33,092 bases of DNA from Burkholderiaceae bacterium (GCA_030158675.1 JAOASL010000036.1:1-33092), one strand, 5' to 3'; positions 8,817-21,232 are shown, numbered from the stretch's first letter. Notes: generated by a model from the letters alone, not told the origin. Translations and numbers: made by a program.

Positions 8817-9281
8817 ATGCAATTCGATCGTGGTCGCAGGGAGACGCCTATGGCCGAGTTACTCAGATTCTGGTTCAGCAATCCGCGAACAGATGCACGA
8901 AAGACCTTCGGGGGAGAAACGGGTGTGATGTACGTTTTCGACGCTGCCTACTTGTTCAACAAGGACCAGATCGAGGCCAGTTCAGGATTCGACCGCGCTA
9001 AATACTACAACCGCATTCACGACGACATGACGGCTGAGGGGTGTCGCTTCCGGCGCGATTTCTATCTGGATGAATACTGGGCGGACGAAGGATATTGCCT
9101 GTATGAGGAAGGCGAGTTTTGGGTGGTGGCTTTCCTGGACCACGGCAGGCGACTGTCACCGGCATTTTTCGTGCACCCGGAGGACGCTGAAATGTTTTTT
9201 CGCGCCAAACTCCGTGCCGTGCTGCCGGAGCATCAGAAAAATGACTGGCAGCCACCGGTGAACTGGCGGCCGCAAAAATAA
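8817..9281 (+). CDS. Conserved-looking hypothetical protein, 154 aa
   Basis: I do not recognise this family. The predicted protein is soluble, rich in aromatic and acidic residues (for example FYLDEYWADEGYCLYEEGEFWVV in the middle, given here only as its character: many Tyr, Trp, Glu) and has no signal peptide or membrane segment. A strong GGAGGGGG ribosome site six bases before ATG 8817 supports expression; a second ATG at 8850 also fits. It is convergent with dciA and separates the lpxC group from dciA/secA, positions that are adjacent in related genomes, so it may be a lineage-specific insertion. Confidence is for being a gene. Confidence 0.65.
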   Translation: MQFDRGRRETPMAELLRFWFSNPRTDARKTFGGETGVMYVFDAAYLFNKDQIEASSGFDRAKYYNRIHDDMTAEGCRFRRDFYLDEYWADEGYCLYEEGEFWVVAFLDHGRRLSPAFFVHPEDAEMFFRAKLRAVLPEHQKNDWQPPVNWRPQK

Positions 9282-9421
9282 GACGTTCTATCAAAATGCT
9301 GCAGTCGGCGTTGGGGGCGTCTTGCCCCACGTCTGCACTGTCTGCACGGCGCGCATTTTGAAAGAGAGTTTCAGTGGTTTTCAACAAGCCGCTGCGCGCC
9401 TGACGCGACACGCGCTGAAAT

Positions 9422-9913
9422 TCAGGGGCGTGCGCGCCGGCGTGCCACCAGACTTTGCAGCGCTTCCTTCAGCGGACTTTCTTCCAATGATGCCGCTAAC
9501 GTCTCAAATGAACTGACCGCGTCGCGCGGCAGCTCATGCCCGGCCGGTTTTGCGATCGTTCGCTGCGGTTCTGACGGCAGCAACTGTACTTTCAGCTTGA
9601 TGCCTTCCACCGGCCAGCCTTTTTCGCGCAGGCCCTCCTGCAATTTCGGCAACATCTGCCGCAGCCGGGTCGCGAGCGCCGCATTCGGTACGGCGACCTG
9701 TAGCTGGCCTTCGCGGATCTGCAGGGCCCGACAACTGGCGAACAGGGTTGGCAGCTGTCGTTCGCATTCGTCCTGCAATCGTCCGATGCGGCGCGCGGCC
9801 GGCAGCAGGCCGGCCAGCTTGTCGCCGGATTGCAGGAATTCGAACACGCCCTTTGCGCCCGGCCGCGGGCCGGGCCGCCGCGCCGGGGTGAAGTTCGGGG
9901 GATTTTTCGCCAT
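9422..9913 (-). CDS. dciA: DciA-like helicase-operator protein (DUF721)
   Basis: DUF721/DciA proteins help load the replicative helicase DnaB in bacteria that lack DnaC or DnaI. The 163-residue product has the family's small conserved region, including LQIREGQLQVAVPNAALATRLRQ-type alternating hydrophobic and basic stretches (residues about 65-90), with a basic N-terminal tail (PARRPGPRPGAK) and a basic C-terminus RRRARP. It diverges from secA across about 150 bases, a common betaproteobacterial arrangement. The family assignment rests on recognised sequence style and context, not on a catalytic motif, since the family has none. Confidence 0.82.
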   Translation of the reverse strand: MAKNPPNFTPARRPGPRPGAKGVFEFLQSGDKLAGLLPAARRIGRLQDECERQLPTLFASCRALQIREGQLQVAVPNAALATRLRQMLPKLQEGLREKGWPVEGIKLKVQLLPSEPQRTIAKPAGHELPRDAVSSFETLAASLEESPLKEALQSLVARRRARP

Positions 9914-9956
9914 TCGGCAACCTTAGCACAGGGTCAATCACGTCTGAAGTGGCAGT

Positions 9957-9984
9957 CTGTCAAGAAGGGGGCACATGCTAGAAT
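9957..9984 (+). promoter_or_regulatory. Probable secA promoter with extended -10
   Basis: TGCTAGAAT at 9976-9984 is an extended -10 element one base from consensus in its hexamer. CTGTCA at 9957-9962 is a plausible -35, 16 bases upstream. It lies in the dciA-secA divergent gap and would give a leader of roughly 75-80 bases before the secA ATG. Confidence 0.55.
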
Positions 9985-10067
9985 CGCGGCTTTGGCCGAC
10001 GCCGGCACGTGCGCGCACGAAGGCGCGCCTCAACCGCCGCAAGGCTCTGATACTTTCGACATTTGGC

Positions 10068-12839
<2,772 letters not shown>

Positions 12840-12858
12840 CGGGACAGGCGCTTACGCT

Positions 12859-12875
12859 GCCGGCCAGAGGCCGGC
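12859..12875 (+). terminator. Hairpin after secA
   Basis: GCCGGCC and GGCCGGC form a perfect 7-base stem around AGA, 20 bases after the secA stop. The following TTGAGTATT is only moderately T-rich, so termination would be weak or Rho-assisted. Confidence 0.45.
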
Positions 12876-12893
12876 TTGAGTATTATCGATGAT

Positions 12894-12971
12894 GGGTCCC
12901 AGCTTTCGCGGGGACGATGAATTCAAGAGCAGAGCGCTTTTGAAACGTCGTCCCCGCGAAAGCTGGGACCC
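12894..12971. repeat. 78-bp palindromic intergenic repeat (REP/MITE-like)
   Basis: A 24-base arm (12894-12917, beginning GGGTCCCAGCTTTCGCGGGG) is followed by a 30-base centre and the exact reverse complement of the arm (12948-12971). Such perfectly matched long arms in the secA-argJ gap look like a dispersed palindromic element rather than a terminator. No other copy is visible in this window, and no target duplication is obvious. Confidence 0.8.
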
Positions 12972-13009
12972 GTCGCATTGAACGACATCATCTATCCGAT
13001 CGCACGACC

Positions 13010-14248
13010 ATGGCCGTTAACTTTCCTCTCCCTACTCCCTTCAAGCTGAAAGCTGTTCCGGGCATCGAACTCGGTTATGCAGAGGCCGGCATCAAGAAGG
13101 CCAACCGCAAGGATCTGCTGGTGATGAAGCTCGCGCCCGGCGCGACGGTCGCCGGCGTGTTTACCACCAACCGTTTCTGTGCGGCGCCGGTGCAGCTGTC
13201 GAAGGCACACCTCGCGCAGGCCGCGCAGTCGGGCCAGCCGATCGCCGCGCTGGTGGTCAACACCGGCAATGCGAACGCGGGCACCGGCGAGGCCGGTCTG
13301 GCGAATGCGCAAGCGACCTGCGATGCGCTGGCGCAGCTGCTCGGCTGCGCGTCGTCGCAGGTACTGCCTTTCTCGACCGGCGTGATTCTCGAGCCGCTGC
13401 CGGTCGACAAGCTGGTCGCCGGCCTGCCGCTGGCCATCGCGAACCTTAAAGAGAGCAACTGGTTCAGTGCCGCGCAGGCCATCATGACCACCGACACGCT
13501 GCCGAAGGCGGCGTCGCGCACAGTCACGATCGCCGGCAAGAAGGTGACGCTGACCGGCATCTCGAAAGGCGCCGGCATGATCCGTCCGAACATGGCGACC
13601 ATGCTGGGCTTCGTCGCCTGCGATGCGAAGGTTCCGCAGCCCTTGCTCGACAAGATGGTGAAGGACGCGGCCGATGCCTCGTTCAACTGCATCACCATCG
13701 ACGGCGACACATCGACCAATGACTCGTTCATGCTGGTGGCGACTGGTGCCGGCGAGCTGGAAGTCAGCAGCGTCGAATCGGACGCGTATCAGGCGCTGGC
13801 TGCGGCCGTCACCTGGCTGTCGCAGGAGCTGGCGCAGCTGATCGTGCGTGACGGCGAAGGTGCGACCAAGTTCATCACGATCAACATCGAGCAGGGACGC
13901 GACGCCGACGAATGCCGCAAGATCGCGTATGCGATCGGCCATTCGCCCCTGGTAAAAACGGCTTTCTTCGCGTCCGACCCGAACCTCGGCCGCATCCTGG
14001 CCGCGATCGGCTATGCAGGCGTGGCCGACCTGGAGGTCGGCAAGATCGACCTGTATCTCGATGAGGTGTGGGTGGCGAAGAACGGCGGGCGCCACCCGGA
14101 CTACAAGGAAGAGGACGGGCAGCGCGTGATGAAGCAGAGCGAGATCACCGTACGCGTGACGCTGGCGCGTGGCAATGCGTCAGCGACGGTCTGGACCTGC
14201 GATTTGTCGCATGATTATGTGTCGATCAATGCGGACTATCGCTCCTGA
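13010..14248 (+). CDS. argJ: Bifunctional ornithine/glutamate N-acetyltransferase ArgJ
   Basis: ArgJ moves the acetyl group from N-acetylornithine to glutamate, and in bifunctional forms also uses acetyl-CoA, in arginine synthesis. The 412-residue precursor contains [23 protein letters not shown] (84-96) and the self-cleavage site [16 protein letters not shown], where Thr197 becomes the N-terminal nucleophile of the beta chain. The C-terminal [11 protein letters not shown] and the closing NADYRS are also typical. ATG 13010 follows the palindromic repeat directly. Whether it is mono- or bifunctional cannot be told from sequence alone. Confidence 0.96.
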   Translation: MAVNFPLPTPFKLKAVPGIELGYAEAGIKKANRKDLLVMKLAPGATVAGVFTTNRFCAAPVQLSKAHLAQAAQSGQPIAALVVNTGNANAGTGEAGLANAQATCDALAQLLGCASSQVLPFSTGVILEPLPVDKLVAGLPLAIANLKESNWFSAAQAIMTTDTLPKAASRTVTIAGKKVTLTGISKGAGMIRPNMATMLGFVACDAKVPQPLLDKMVKDAADASFNCITIDGDTSTNDSFMLVATGAGELEVSSVESDAYQALAAAVTWLSQELAQLIVRDGEGATKFITINIEQGRDADECRKIAYAIGHSPLVKTAFFASDPNLGRILAAIGYAGVADLEVGKIDLYLDEVWVAKNGGRHPDYKEEDGQRVMKQSEITVRVTLARGNASATVWTCDLSHDYVSINADYRS

Positions 14249-14287
14249 CGCCGAAGTCGCGATCCCTAAGAAAAAATACCGAGACAA

Positions 14288-15157
14288 ATGAAAGAACTCG
14301 AACAATTCCTGCAGCGCGCCGAAGCGGTTCTCGCGCGCGTTGAAAAGCTCTTGCCCGCGCCGACCGTCGAGGTCGACTGGAACGCCTCCATCGCATTCCG
14401 CTGGCGCGTGCCGCGCGATGGCCGAGGCTATCTGCAAGTTGTACGCAATCCGGCGCGCATCGCCTTCGATGATTTGCGCAACATTGGCCCGCAGAAGGCG
14501 CAGATCGAGCAGAACACGCAGCAGTTCGTCACCGGCAAGCCGGCCAACAATGTGCTGCTGACCGGCGCGCGCGGCACCGGCAAGTCGTCGCTGATCAAGG
14601 CTTGCCTGGCGCAATACGCGCCGCAGGGACTGCGCCTGATCGAAGTCGACAAGGAGCATCTGGTCGACCTGCCCGATATCGTCGAGATGGTCGCGGGCCG
14701 TCCCGAGCATTTCGTGATCTTCTGCGACGACCTGTCGTTCGAGGAGGGCGAGGGTGGCTACAAGGCGCTGAAGGTCGCGCTCGATGGCAGCGTTGCATCG
14801 CAGTCGGACAATGTGCTGATCTATGCGACATCGAATCGCCGCCATCTGCTGCCGGAGAAGTTCTCCGATAACGAAACGTATCGCCATGTCGACGATGGTG
14901 ACCTGCATCCGGGCGAGACGGTTGAGGAAAAGATTTCGCTGTCAGAACGTTTCGGCCTGTGGCTGTCGTTTTATCCGTTCCGTCAGGATGATTACCTCGA
15001 CATCGTGCGGCACTGGCTGGCGCATTTCGGCGTACCGAGTTCGGCGCTGGAAGAGGCTGAGCCGGAAGCCTTGCGCTGGGCTCTGCAGCGCGGCTCGCGT
15101 TCCGGTCGGGTGGCGTGGCAGTTTGCGCGCGACTGGGCCGGCAAGCACTCGGCCTGA
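14288..15157 (+). CDS. DUF815-family AAA+ ATPase
   Basis: A P-loop ATPase of the DUF815 family, 289 residues, cytoplasmic, of unknown biological role. Visible are Walker A GARGTGKS (93-100), Walker B VIFCDDLSFE (143-152) and a sensor-like ATSNRRHL (180-187), in the order of AAA+ modules. The N-terminal 60 residues form a helical and partly basic region. It lies between argJ and a NUDIX gene; the NUDIX start is two bases after this stop, so they are probably co-translated. This gene order recurs in Burkholderiales, but the pairing gives no clear function. Confidence 0.9.
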   Translation: MKELEQFLQRAEAVLARVEKLLPAPTVEVDWNASIAFRWRVPRDGRGYLQVVRNPARIAFDDLRNIGPQKAQIEQNTQQFVTGKPANNVLLTGARGTGKSSLIKACLAQYAPQGLRLIEVDKEHLVDLPDIVEMVAGRPEHFVIFCDDLSFEEGEGGYKALKVALDGSVASQSDNVLIYATSNRRHLLPEKFSDNETYRHVDDGDLHPGETVEEKISLSERFGLWLSFYPFRQDDYLDIVRHWLAHFGVPSSALEEAEPEALRWALQRGSRSGRVAWQFARDWAGKHSA

Positions 15158-15159
15158 CG

Positions 15160-15597
15160 GTGACGACAGTCGCTACGCGCCCGATCGACGTCGCCGTCGG
15201 CATCCTGATGAAGCCGAACGGCGATGTGCTGCTTGGCCGGCGTCCTGCAGGCAAGCCGTACGCCGGCTATTGGGAATTCCCGGGCGGGAAAGTGGAGCCT
15301 GGTGAGTCGGTGTTCGATGCGTTGCAGCGCGAATTCATCGAGGAGATCGGCGTGACGATCCTCTCGGCCGAGCCCTGGTGCGGCGTCGAGCATGTCTATC
15401 CGCACGCGCATGTGCGTCTGCATTTCTACATTAGCCGCGATTGGCAGGGCGAGCCTGAGGCGCTCGAAGGGCAACAACTGGCATGGCAGGGCAGCGTGCA
15501 GGTGGAGCCGATACTGCCGGCCACGATACCGCTGCTGGTGTCGCTGGACAGCGTGCGCTACGACGACGCGCCGGCGAAGAGCGCTCCGCAGCGGTAA
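15160..15597 (+). CDS. NUDIX hydrolase, MutT-like
   Basis: A small pyrophosphohydrolase, likely acting on oxidised nucleotides such as 8-oxo-dGTP in the manner of MutT. The NUDIX box is complete at residues 43-65: G43, E49, R57, E58, E61, E62 and G64 fall in the G-x5-E-x7-R-E-U-x-E-E-x-G-U pattern. The 145-residue length is close to MutT. I choose GTG 15160, two bases after the DUF815 stop, because the frame extends upstream only through the DUF815 gene. The GRRPAGKPYAGYWEFPGG segment resembles MutT proper. The substrate is not proven by sequence. Confidence 0.9.
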   Translation: MTTVATRPIDVAVGILMKPNGDVLLGRRPAGKPYAGYWEFPGGKVEPGESVFDALQREFIEEIGVTILSAEPWCGVEHVYPHAHVRLHFYISRDWQGEPEALEGQQLAWQGSVQVEPILPATIPLLVSLDSVRYDDAPAKSAPQR

Positions 15598-15660
15598 TTT
15601 CGTCACCTTGGCCAGATGCCGGCGCGTGCGCCGACGCGCTGGACAATTTGTCAGAGACGC

Positions 15661-15843
15661 TTACTGCAATTCGTCCGGATCCGCTTCCTCGTCCGGTGGC
15701 TTGCCGGCGATCTTGTACTTTTCCTCGGCCCAGGCCCCCAGATCGATCTGCTTGCAGCGTTCGGAGCAGAACGGGCGGTACTTGTTTGCCTCAGTCCATT
15801 CGATTTTCTTGCCGCAGGTCGGGCAATCGACAATGGCTACCAT
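15661..15843 (-). CDS. yacG: DNA gyrase inhibitor YacG (zinc protein)
   Basis: A 60-residue zinc-binding protein; the E. coli homologue binds GyrB and inhibits gyrase. The four ligands are C7, C10, C26 and C30, in CPTC and CSERC contexts, followed by an acidic tail. It is the last gene of the reverse group after zapD and coaE, its usual neighbours. The small size, motif spacing and neighbours make the identity firm. Confidence 0.93.
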   Translation of the reverse strand: MVAIVDCPTCGKKIEWTEANKYRPFCSERCKQIDLGAWAEEKYKIAGKPPDEEADPDELQ

Positions 15844-15859
15844 CTTCGTTTAACGGATA

Positions 15860-16615
15860 TCAGAAGTTGCACAGGGTGAGTTCGAACGGCACATCGCCCT
15901 CGAAAGGCTTCGGTTTCATGTCGCCGCCCTGGCTGGTGAAGCGTATCCACAGCACGTATTTGTTGGCCGAGATTTCGGGGATGGCGCCCAGGCTATCGTC
16001 GATGTGCACGCGCAGCAATTGGTAGCTGCGGCCTTGCAGCATCTGCTGATAACTGCTGGCGATCGCGATGATCTGGGTCGCCCGGCCGGACTCACGCAGC
16101 AGCCGCAGCACGATGCGGATGGCGGCGAACAGAGGATCGAGCGGAGCGAACCAGCCCAGGATGTCATTGCGGCGCTGCTCGGCCGACTGCTGTTGCCAGG
16201 CGTGATAGGACGGCAGGTCGAATTCGCAGGCACCGCCGGGGATGATGGTGCGGCCGCGGATGCTCATCAGCCATTCGTTGTCGCGGATATGCTGGCCTGT
16301 CTTGCCCTGCATGCCGATCAGGGCCGCGCTGGTCTGCTCAATGTCAGTCAACACCGCATCCAGCCGAGCTGCTTCGACATTCGGATTGGTCTTGAAGCCG
16401 AGCAGGGTGTTTTTCTGTCTTTCCAGTTCTTGCAGCAGGTCCGATTTGAGGTCAGCCCGACCGGCGACTTCGAGCATTTCGTAGATGGTCGTCAGCGCGA
16501 CATGATGCTGAAGCGGGTGGTCGTGACGGATGAAGAAATCGAACTTCTCATGGAGGTCTTCCAGCCTGAGCAGCGTGCGAATACGCTCATTGAAAGGGTA
16601 TTCGTAAACGGTCAA
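15860..16615 (-). CDS. zapD: Cell division protein ZapD
   Basis: ZapD (YacF) bundles FtsZ filaments by binding the FtsZ C-terminal peptide, which is intact in this window's FtsZ. The 251-residue product begins [20 protein letters not shown], the characteristic N-terminus, and runs to a C-terminal beta domain ending ELTLCNF. The start codon is TTG at 16615: no ATG or GTG lies in frame between it and the upstream stop, and the next residues already match the family. A GGGG about 8 bases upstream may serve as a weak ribosome site. It sits 16 bases upstream of yacG in the same transcript direction. Confidence 0.93.
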   Translation of the reverse strand: MTVYEYPFNERIRTLLRLEDLHEKFDFFIRHDHPLQHHVALTTIYEMLEVAGRADLKSDLLQELERQKNTLLGFKTNPNVEAARLDAVLTDIEQTSAALIGMQGKTGQHIRDNEWLMSIRGRTIIPGGACEFDLPSYHAWQQQSAEQRRNDILGWFAPLDPLFAAIRIVLRLLRESGRATQIIAIASSYQQMLQGRSYQLLRVHIDDSLGAIPEISANKYVLWIRFTSQGGDMKPKPFEGDVPFELTLCNF

Positions 16616-16704
16616 GGGTTTGTCCCCGCAAGTTAACTAGGAATTAGGTGATGGATTCTGACCCATGCCGTCGGAAATTACAAACCTTTGAACTACATCG
16701 CAAG

Positions 16705-17328
16705 TCATTTTTTTCGGGCCAGCGCCAGATACTGCGCGTGCAGACGGGTAACGACGGCCGCAACGGCGGTCCGGGCACCGTCATTGACGACCACGTCATC
16801 GGCGACCGCAAGCCGCTGCTGCCGACTTGCCTGGCTTGCCATGATGGCCTCGACCTGCGCCGCCGGCAGCTGGCTGCGCAGCATCACCCGCTCGACCTGC
16901 AGCGTTTCGGGGCAGTCGACCACCAGCACACGATCAACCTGGTCGATCCAGTGACCCGACTCGACCAGCAGCGGCACCACGAAGATGACATAGTCGCCGC
17001 CAGCGGCCTTTGCAGCGGCGCCGGTCTCGGCTGTGATCAGAGGATGCAGGATACCTTCCAGCTGGCGACGCGCGCCCTCATCGGCGAATATCCGTTCGCG
17101 CATGGCCGCGCGATTCAGCGAGCCATCGACGTTGAGGTAATCGGCGCCGAACGCCGCGCGGATGGCCGGCATTGCGCGGCCATCCGCTGCCGTCAGCTGA
17201 TGCGCGATCACGTCGGTATCGACAATGCTTGCCCCATGCTGCGCGAAAAGCTCGGCGACAAACGACTTGCCGCTGCCGATGCCGCCGGTCAGTCCGACGG
17301 AAAATTTTTGAGTTGGCAATCTGTGCAT
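16705..17328 (-). CDS. coaE: Dephospho-CoA kinase CoaE
   Basis: Phosphorylates the ribose 3' hydroxyl of dephospho-CoA, the last step in CoA synthesis. The 207 residues hold the P-loop [11 protein letters not shown] (12-22), the [10 protein letters not shown] segment for substrate binding, HPLI, and VVPLLVESG, all typical. It lies 36 bases after pilD and 89 bases before zapD on the same strand. coaE inside a pilBCD group is a common proteobacterial arrangement, conserved for order rather than for shared pathway. Confidence 0.95.
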   Translation of the reverse strand: MHRLPTQKFSVGLTGGIGSGKSFVAELFAQHGASIVDTDVIAHQLTAADGRAMPAIRAAFGADYLNVDGSLNRAAMRERIFADEGARRQLEGILHPLITAETGAAAKAAGGDYVIFVVPLLVESGHWIDQVDRVLVVDCPETLQVERVMLRSQLPAAQVEAIMASQASRQQRLAVADDVVVNDGARTAVAAVVTRLHAQYLALARKK

Positions 17329-17365
17329 TCCCGAGGGTGTAACAAGGTCTCGCTCTAGTGCCTGC

Positions 17366-18241
17366 TCATGGTCCGCGCCCGAGCCACGCGTCCATCAGTC
17401 CGGGACCGTAGGCCAGCGCGACCATGCCAGCCAGCGCAAGGAAGGGACCGAACGGAATCGGATTGCCGCGCTGCTGCCGGCGCAGCGCGATCAGCACCAT
17501 CCCGACGATTGCGCCCAGCACCGACGATAGCAGCACGATCAGGGGCAGCATGGCCCAGCCCAGCCATGCGCCGAGTGCAGCCAGCAACTTGAAGTCGCCA
17601 TAGCCTATGCCCTCGCGGCCGGTGGCGAAGCGGAACAGCCAGTACACCGTCCACAGCGAAAGATAGCCGGCCGCCGCGCCGATCACGGCGTCCGGCAGCG
17701 ACACGAACAGTCCATTCAGGTTGATCAGTAGCCCGGCCCACAGCAATGGCAGCGTGAGGTCGTCCGGCAGCAGTTGGGTATCGAGGTCGATGCCGGCCAG
17801 CGCCACCAGAGCCCATGCCAGCGCCAGCGCCGCGATGCCGGTCGTGCCGCTGCCGAGGCGCCAGATCAGTAGCGCCGACAACAGGGCTGACAGCAGCTCG
17901 ACCAGCGGATAACGCGCCGAGATCGGCGCATGACAGTGGCGGCAGCGGCCCCGCAGCCATAACCAGCTGAGCAGCGGAATGTTCTCCAGCGCCGACAGAC
18001 GGTGGCCGCAGGCGGGGCAGGCTGAACGCGGCAACAGCAGGTTGTAGCGCTCGCTGTGCGGCGCAGGTTCATTGCGCTCGAGCGCAATGAAGTTCTCGGT
18101 CTCCCGTTGCAGCATGACGGGGATCCGGTGGATCACCACGCTGAGGAAACTTCCTATCACCAGACCGAGCAGCGTCCATGTCAGCGTGGCGACGACGGAG
18201 CCGGGTGCCGCACCGAACAGCCAGGGTATCAGCGCCTCCAT
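17366..18241 (-). CDS. pilD: Type IV prepilin peptidase/methyltransferase PilD
   Basis: PilD cleaves the leader of type IV prepilins and type II secretion pseudopilins and N-methylates the new first residue. The 291-residue membrane protein shows the cytoplasmic zinc region with two CxxC pairs (C75/C78 and C100/C103). It also has two aspartate sites of the peptidase: [12 protein letters not shown] (D152 and nearby) and [12 protein letters not shown] (D216). About seven to eight membrane helices are seen. The ATG shares its A with the pilC stop (TGATG), so translation is coupled. The N-terminal catalytic domain for methylation is present, so it is a full-length bifunctional form. Confidence 0.95.
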   Translation of the reverse strand: MEALIPWLFGAAPGSVVATLTWTLLGLVIGSFLSVVIHRIPVMLQRETENFIALERNEPAPHSERYNLLLPRSACPACGHRLSALENIPLLSWLWLRGRCRHCHAPISARYPLVELLSALLSALLIWRLGSGTTGIAALALAWALVALAGIDLDTQLLPDDLTLPLLWAGLLINLNGLFVSLPDAVIGAAAGYLSLWTVYWLFRFATGREGIGYGDFKLLAALGAWLGWAMLPLIVLLSSVLGAIVGMVLIALRRQQRGNPIPFGPFLALAGMVALAYGPGLMDAWLGRGP

Positions 18242-19464
18242 CAGACCACTGCCCCGAGCTTGAAAATCGGCAGGTACATTGCTATCACCAATCCTCCAAT
18301 CAGTCCTCCGAGGAACACCATGATCAGGGGTTCCAGCAATGAGGATAACGATGCGACGGCCGCATCGACTTCTTCTTCGTAAAATTCTGCGGCTTTGCGC
18401 AGCATGTCGTCGAGGGCGCCGGACTCTTCGCCGATGGCGGCCATTTGCGTGACCAGCGAAGGAAAGACTTGCGATTGCTGCATCGCTGCGTTCAGGCTGG
18501 TGCCGCTGGCGACAGCGGCGGCGATGCGCTGCGTGGCTTCATGGTACACCGCATTGCCGGCCGCGCCGCCGACGGGCTCGAGCGATTCTACCAATGGCAC
18601 GCCGGCCGCGAACATCGTGGCCAGCGTGCGCGTCCAGCGCGCGATCACGGCTTTGCGTATTACTGCGCCGAACACGGGCAGTCGTAACAGCAGCCGATCG
18701 GTCGCGGCCTGCATCGCGGGCGAGCGCTTCCAGCAGCGCATGAACAGCGCGCCGGCCAGTGCGGTCCCGCCGAAGACCAGGTGCCAGTAAGCCACAAACT
18801 GGTCCGACAGCCAGATCACGAACAGCGTCGGCAGCGGCAGCTCGGCGCCAAAGCTTTCGAATACGCTCTTGAACGAGGGGACCACCCAGATCATGATCAC
18901 GGCGGTGACGATCACCGCCACGGCCAGCACGGCCGCCGGATAAAACATTGCTGCGCGGATCTTGCCGCGCAGCGCCAGTGTCTTTTCCTTGTACGTCGCC
19001 AGCCGCGCCAGCAAATCTTCGAGAATGCCGGCCTGTTCGCCGGCGGCGACGAGACTGCAGAACAGGCGGTCGAAATATTGCGGATAGCGCCGAAAGGCCT
19101 GCGCCAGGCTGGTACCCGTCTCGACATCGGCGCGCAGGTCGAGCAGCAGCCGGCTGGCCGCCGGGTTCGCATGGCCGCGCGCGACGATTTCGAAGGACTG
19201 CAGCAAAGGCACACCGGCTTTCATCATCGTGGCCAGCTGACGCGTGAAGGCGCACAGGTCTTTCTCGCTCACCTTGCGGTTGCGTGGCACGGGCTTTTTC
19301 TTCAGTCGCGTGACCTGGATGCCCTGGCGGCGCAACCACAGGCTGGCTGTCGGCGTATTCGGCGCGCGAATTTCTCCGGTGGCAGACCGACCGCTACGAT
19401 CGTTGCCTTCCCAGGCGAACAGGATGTCTACAGTTTTTTTTGCCGGGCTTGAGGGCGAGGCCAT
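18241..19464 (-). CDS. pilC: Type IV pilus inner-membrane platform protein PilC
   Basis: PilC is the polytopic platform on which PilB acts during pilus assembly. The 407 residues contain two T2SSF-type repeats: one beginning about residue 70 (FTRQLATMMKAGVPLLQSFE) and one about residue 275 (WTRTLATMFAAGVPLVESLE), each followed by membrane helices. This duplicated motif is the family hallmark. The gene lies 19 bases after pilB and overlaps pilD by one base. No pilA-type major pilin is present in the window. Confidence 0.95.
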   Translation of the reverse strand: MASPSSPAKKTVDILFAWEGNDRSGRSATGEIRAPNTPTASLWLRRQGIQVTRLKKKPVPRNRKVSEKDLCAFTRQLATMMKAGVPLLQSFEIVARGHANPAASRLLLDLRADVETGTSLAQAFRRYPQYFDRLFCSLVAAGEQAGILEDLLARLATYKEKTLALRGKIRAAMFYPAAVLAVAVIVTAVIMIWVVPSFKSVFESFGAELPLPTLFVIWLSDQFVAYWHLVFGGTALAGALFMRCWKRSPAMQAATDRLLLRLPVFGAVIRKAVIARWTRTLATMFAAGVPLVESLEPVGGAAGNAVYHEATQRIAAAVASGTSLNAAMQQSQVFPSLVTQMAAIGEESGALDDMLRKAAEFYEEEVDAAVASLSSLLEPLIMVFLGGLIGGLVIAMYLPIFKLGAVV

Positions 19465-19483
19465 CGTGAGTTCCTTGTCCGAA

Positions 19484-21232
19484 TTATTGATTGGTGCAGC
19501 TGAGGATTTCTTCGATGCTGGTCAGTCCTTGCCTGACCTTCAGCAGACCTGCTTCACGCAGCGTCAGCACGCCTTCGCGGCGTGCCTGTGCTTCGATATC
19601 GAGCGCGGTGCCGTGAGCAAGGATGATGGCCTCGATCGCCTCGCTGACTGGCATCACCTGGTACACCCCGACCCGGCCCTTGTAGCCGCTGCCGTTGCAG
19701 CGCTCGCAGCCGACCGGACGATAGGGCGTCCAGTCGCCAAGGTGCGTTTCAGCAAAGCCTGCGCTAAGCAAAATATCCGATGGCGTCTCGAGAGGCTGGC
19801 GGCAGTTGCATAGCCGGCGTGCGAGGCGTTGCGCAGTAATGAGCGTGACGGCCGATGCAATGTTGAACGGCGCCACGCCCATGTTCAGCAGCCGCGTCAG
19901 CGTCGACGGCGCGTCATTGGTATGCAAGGTGGAGAACACCATGTGACCGGTCTGCGCCGCCTTGATGGCGATGTCGGCGGTCTCGATGTCGCGGATTTCG
20001 CCGACCATCACGATGTCCGGGTCTTGCCGCAGGAAGGCGCGCAGCGCCACCGGGAAGGTGAGGCCGGCACGCTCGTTGATGTTGACCTGATTGACCCCGG
20101 GCAGGTTGATCTCGGCCGGATCTTCGGCGGTCGCGATGTTGATGCCGGGTTTGTTCAGCAGGTTCAGGCACGTGTAGAGCGAGACGGTCTTGCCCGAGCC
20201 AGTCGGCCCGGTGACCAGCACCATGCCGTACGGACGGTGAATTGCTTCGAGCAGCAATGTCCGTTGTTCCGGCTCATAGCCGAGCGCATCGATGCCGAGC
20301 TGCGCCTGGCTGCCGTCGAGGATACGCATCACGATCTTCTCGCCGAAGAGCGTGGGCAGCGTTGACACACGGAAGTCGATGCTGCGTGTCCCGGAAACCG
20401 ACAGTTTCATGCGGCCATCCTGCGGCACGCGTTTTTCGGCGATATCGAGCCGCGAAATCACCTTGATGCGCGAGGCCAGTTTTTCCTTGATCGCCAGCGG
20501 CGGTTGGGCTATTTCGCGCAATTCGCCGTCGATGCGAAAACGGATCCGGTAAAATTTTTCGAACGGTTCGAAATGCAGATCGGACGCGCCCAGATTGATC
20601 GCGTCAGTCAGCATTTTCTGCAGGAATCGCACCACCGGTGCATCGTCGATCTCGCTCGACGCACTGTCCTGACCCTGGCTGGCCGGCTCGTCGACCAGTG
20701 CGATGTTGTCGAGGTCATCGCCGATCAGCGCGGACAGATTCTGTTCCGCGCTCTGCGACAGTCGTGCGATCAGGTCGGTCAGCTGCGGCAGCATCACCAC
20801 CACCGGATCAACCGGCAGCCCGGTCTGGAATTTCACTTGGTCCAGTGCCTGCGTCTGGGTCGGGTCGGCAATGGCTACCGAGACCTTGTGCGCGCGCCTG
20901 GCCAGCACCACCACACGGTGTGACTGCATCAGGCGGTCGTCGATCACTTTCTGCGGCAGCGCGTGCAGGTCCAGCGCCGACAGGTCCAGCAGCGGATAGC
21001 CGAAATGCGCTGAGCAGAACATCGCAAGTGAACGCGCGTCGAGTGTGCCGCTTTGCAGCAGGGCTTCGATGAACGGTATCTTGTCGTTCAGCGCCTTGCG
21101 CTGGATGGCATCGATTTCTTGCGGGCCGAGTTTGCCAGACTGCTGCAGTGCGCGCGGCAGGCCAGAGGGGGAAGAGGCAGGCGTGGGATTGGGGCGCATG
21201 AGTCCGGGAGAAAATTGCAGCCGGGCGATCAT
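19484..21232 (-). CDS. pilB: Type IV pilus assembly ATPase PilB
   Basis: PilB is the hexameric ATPase that powers pilus extension. In a 582-residue frame there is an N-terminal MshEN-like domain, then the Asp box ASDLHFEP (216-223), Walker A GPTGSGKT (342-349), Walker B region PDIVMVGEIRD, a His box TGHMVFSTLHTND, and the C-terminal zinc site with CNC and CERC. ATG at 21232 and ATG at 21199 (residue 12) are both possible starts; neither has a clear ribosome site, and the shorter one gives a more family-like N-terminus. Motifs fit PilB rather than the retraction ATPase PilT. Confidence 0.95.
   Translation of the reverse strand: MIARLQFSPGLMRPNPTPASSPSGLPRALQQSGKLGPQEIDAIQRKALNDKIPFIEALLQSGTLDARSLAMFCSAHFGYPLLDLSALDLHALPQKVIDDRLMQSHRVVVLARRAHKVSVAIADPTQTQALDQVKFQTGLPVDPVVVMLPQLTDLIARLSQSAEQNLSALIGDDLDNIALVDEPASQGQDSASSEIDDAPVVRFLQKMLTDAINLGASDLHFEPFEKFYRIRFRIDGELREIAQPPLAIKEKLASRIKVISRLDIAEKRVPQDGRMKLSVSGTRSIDFRVSTLPTLFGEKIVMRILDGSQAQLGIDALGYEPEQRTLLLEAIHRPYGMVLVTGPTGSGKTVSLYTCLNLLNKPGINIATAEDPAEINLPGVNQVNINERAGLTFPVALRAFLRQDPDIVMVGEIRDIETADIAIKAAQTGHMVFSTLHTNDAPSTLTRLLNMGVAPFNIASAVTLITAQRLARRLCNCRQPLETPSDILLSAGFAETHLGDWTPYRPVGCERCNGSGYKGRVGVYQVMPVSEAIEAIILAHGTALDIEAQARREGVLTLREAGLLKVRQGLTSIEEILSCTNQ

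Noticed and set aside
16004-16636. Forward open frames over zapD and coaE
   Set aside because: Opposite strand to recognised proteins with intact motifs; composition typical of antisense.
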